A stretch of 28,974 nt of DNA from a virus. Below the pieces are notes generated by a model. It worked only from the letters and a program-made list of their open reading frames with translations, was not told the DNA's origin and searched no databases. Made by a program: the position numbers and the translations under genes. The DNA lies in IMG/VR virus record IMGVR_UViG_3300005466_000058, positions 1-28,974 of that record. One strand, written 5' to 3'. Position 1 is the stretch's first letter; the number at the start of each line of letters is the position of its first letter. Of the stretch, positions 28,428-28,974 are shown piece by piece.

Positions 28428-28974
28428 TTCTTACCTCCGAACGCCTTCGCTACCAGAATCACGCCCAAACCGATACCGCCCCACAAGAGAAGATTGCCGC
28501 CGCCGCTTGCCGCGCTGAAGGCCGTTGTGAGCGAGGGCGCCGAGCCGGGAGTTTCGATGTACTGGCCATTCGGCCCGCGTACGTATGTGGTGGGCGCCAC
28601 TTTCCGCCCGAAGATATCCACCAGCTTGTTTGAGATCCCGGCGAAGAACTGGCCATAGTTGAAGCCGCCGCCGCTGGGTGTCGAAGTGGAGTAGGTTGGA
28701 GCGCCTTGCCCGTAGATCCCAAATGGATCCTGCAGCGTAGTCACGTTCGGATCGGACCCGCCGCCGAAAGTCGCCTCTTGTCCTGTTTCAGGATCGATGT
28801 ACCCAACCCCGCGCCGCCGCTTGCCCGCCACGTATCCATGGAGCCCGCTCCAGGGTTGAGCGTCCGCGATCGCATGCCCGCTTGCATCCCAGACTTGAGT
28901 ACGTGTGCGATGCTCTGCCGGAACTTGCCAGCCGGGATACTTCCCATGCGAAGCGTCCAAAGGAAGCCGGGTGC
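28424..28974 (-). CDS. Tail-anchored protein, 5' end outside the window
   Basis: The frame stays open to the right edge, so the start is not seen; a TTG at 28960 is unlikely to be real. Visible parts: a polar start (HGKYPGWQVPAEHRTRT), a basic GKRRRGVGYIDPETGQEA segment, a Gly/Thr-rich stretch (STSTPSGGGFNYGQFFAG) and TTYVRGPNGQYIETPG. It ends in a helix (NLLLWGGIGLGVILVAKAF) and GGKK. Same tail-anchor design as the genes to the left. Confidence 0.6.
   Translation of the reverse strand, partial: TRLPLDASHGKYPGWQVPAEHRTRTQVWDASGHAIADAQPWSGLHGYVAGKRRRGVGYIDPETGQEATFGGGSDPNVTTLQDPFGIYGQGAPTYSTSTPSGGGFNYGQFFAGISNKLVDIFGRKVAPTTYVRGPNGQYIETPGSAPSLTTAFSAASGGGNLLLWGGIGLGVILVAKAFGGKK

Noticed and set aside
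1-28974. tRNA, rRNA, CRISPR array or insertion sequence
   Set aside because: I saw no cloverleaf-like sequence, no regularly spaced repeats and no transposase. The recombinase is operon-embedded without flanking repeats.
16765-28974. Tailed-phage morphogenesis module
   Set aside because: No terminase, portal, tape measure, sheath or baseplate motifs were seen. Genes outside the window could still change this.

Overview
The window looks like part of a bacterial virus genome, or a closely related integrated element, from a moderately GC-rich host. There are no tRNA, rRNA or metabolic operons. The genes are small and tightly packed, most stops and starts overlap by 1 or 4 bases, and the recognisable products are viral: a cell-wall lytic enzyme, a holin-like protein, lectin-like and Ig-like virion proteins, an HD phosphohydrolase, an orphan cytosine methyltransferase, a serine recombinase and an HNH nuclease. 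The host phylum cannot be fixed from sequence alone; a soil or sediment bacterium is only an impression.

Layout. Positions 1-2432 (+) hold a short rightward operon ending in a zinc-ribbon/HD-hydrolase fusion. Positions 2476-7904 are mixed: two secreted leftward virion-like proteins (398 and 335 aa), two small rightward secreted or membrane proteins, a leftward holin-like cluster, a rightward Ig-like protein and a leftward lytic enzyme. Positions 7917-11130 (-) are an accessory operon: methyltransferase, small Zn proteins, serine recombinase and a winged-helix-like protein. Positions 11130-18538 (-) form a very long run of putative virion genes: a ConA-like protein, several proteins that appear to share a jelly-roll beta-strand signature, small Zn ribbons and tail-anchored proteins. 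Positions 18612-20967 (-) carry the best major capsid candidate (255 aa), a hyperbasic membrane protein with NP motifs and a secreted beta-rich protein, with hairpins between them. Positions 21155-28974 (-) are one uninterrupted operon: a tandem GT-A glycosyltransferase, a 662-aa HNH-containing multidomain protein, and a series of small proteins ending in a single transmembrane helix. A strong terminator follows it at 21017-21079.

How it may work together. No terminase, portal, tape-measure, sheath or baseplate gene is visible in 29 kb that is otherwise rich in virion-like genes. The window instead holds several probable jelly-roll proteins with one, two or three predicted barrels, about ten small single-pass membrane proteins, a DNA-condensing-like basic protein joined to membrane segments, and a muramidase whose C-terminal membrane anchor lies in an overlapping frame. 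This fits a tailless virus with an internal membrane better than a tailed phage. That is an inference: no genome-packaging ATPase is seen here, and fold assignments need structure prediction. Other recurring marks are a [KR]-x-N-P motif in four neighbouring proteins and a Met-Tyr N-terminus in seven.
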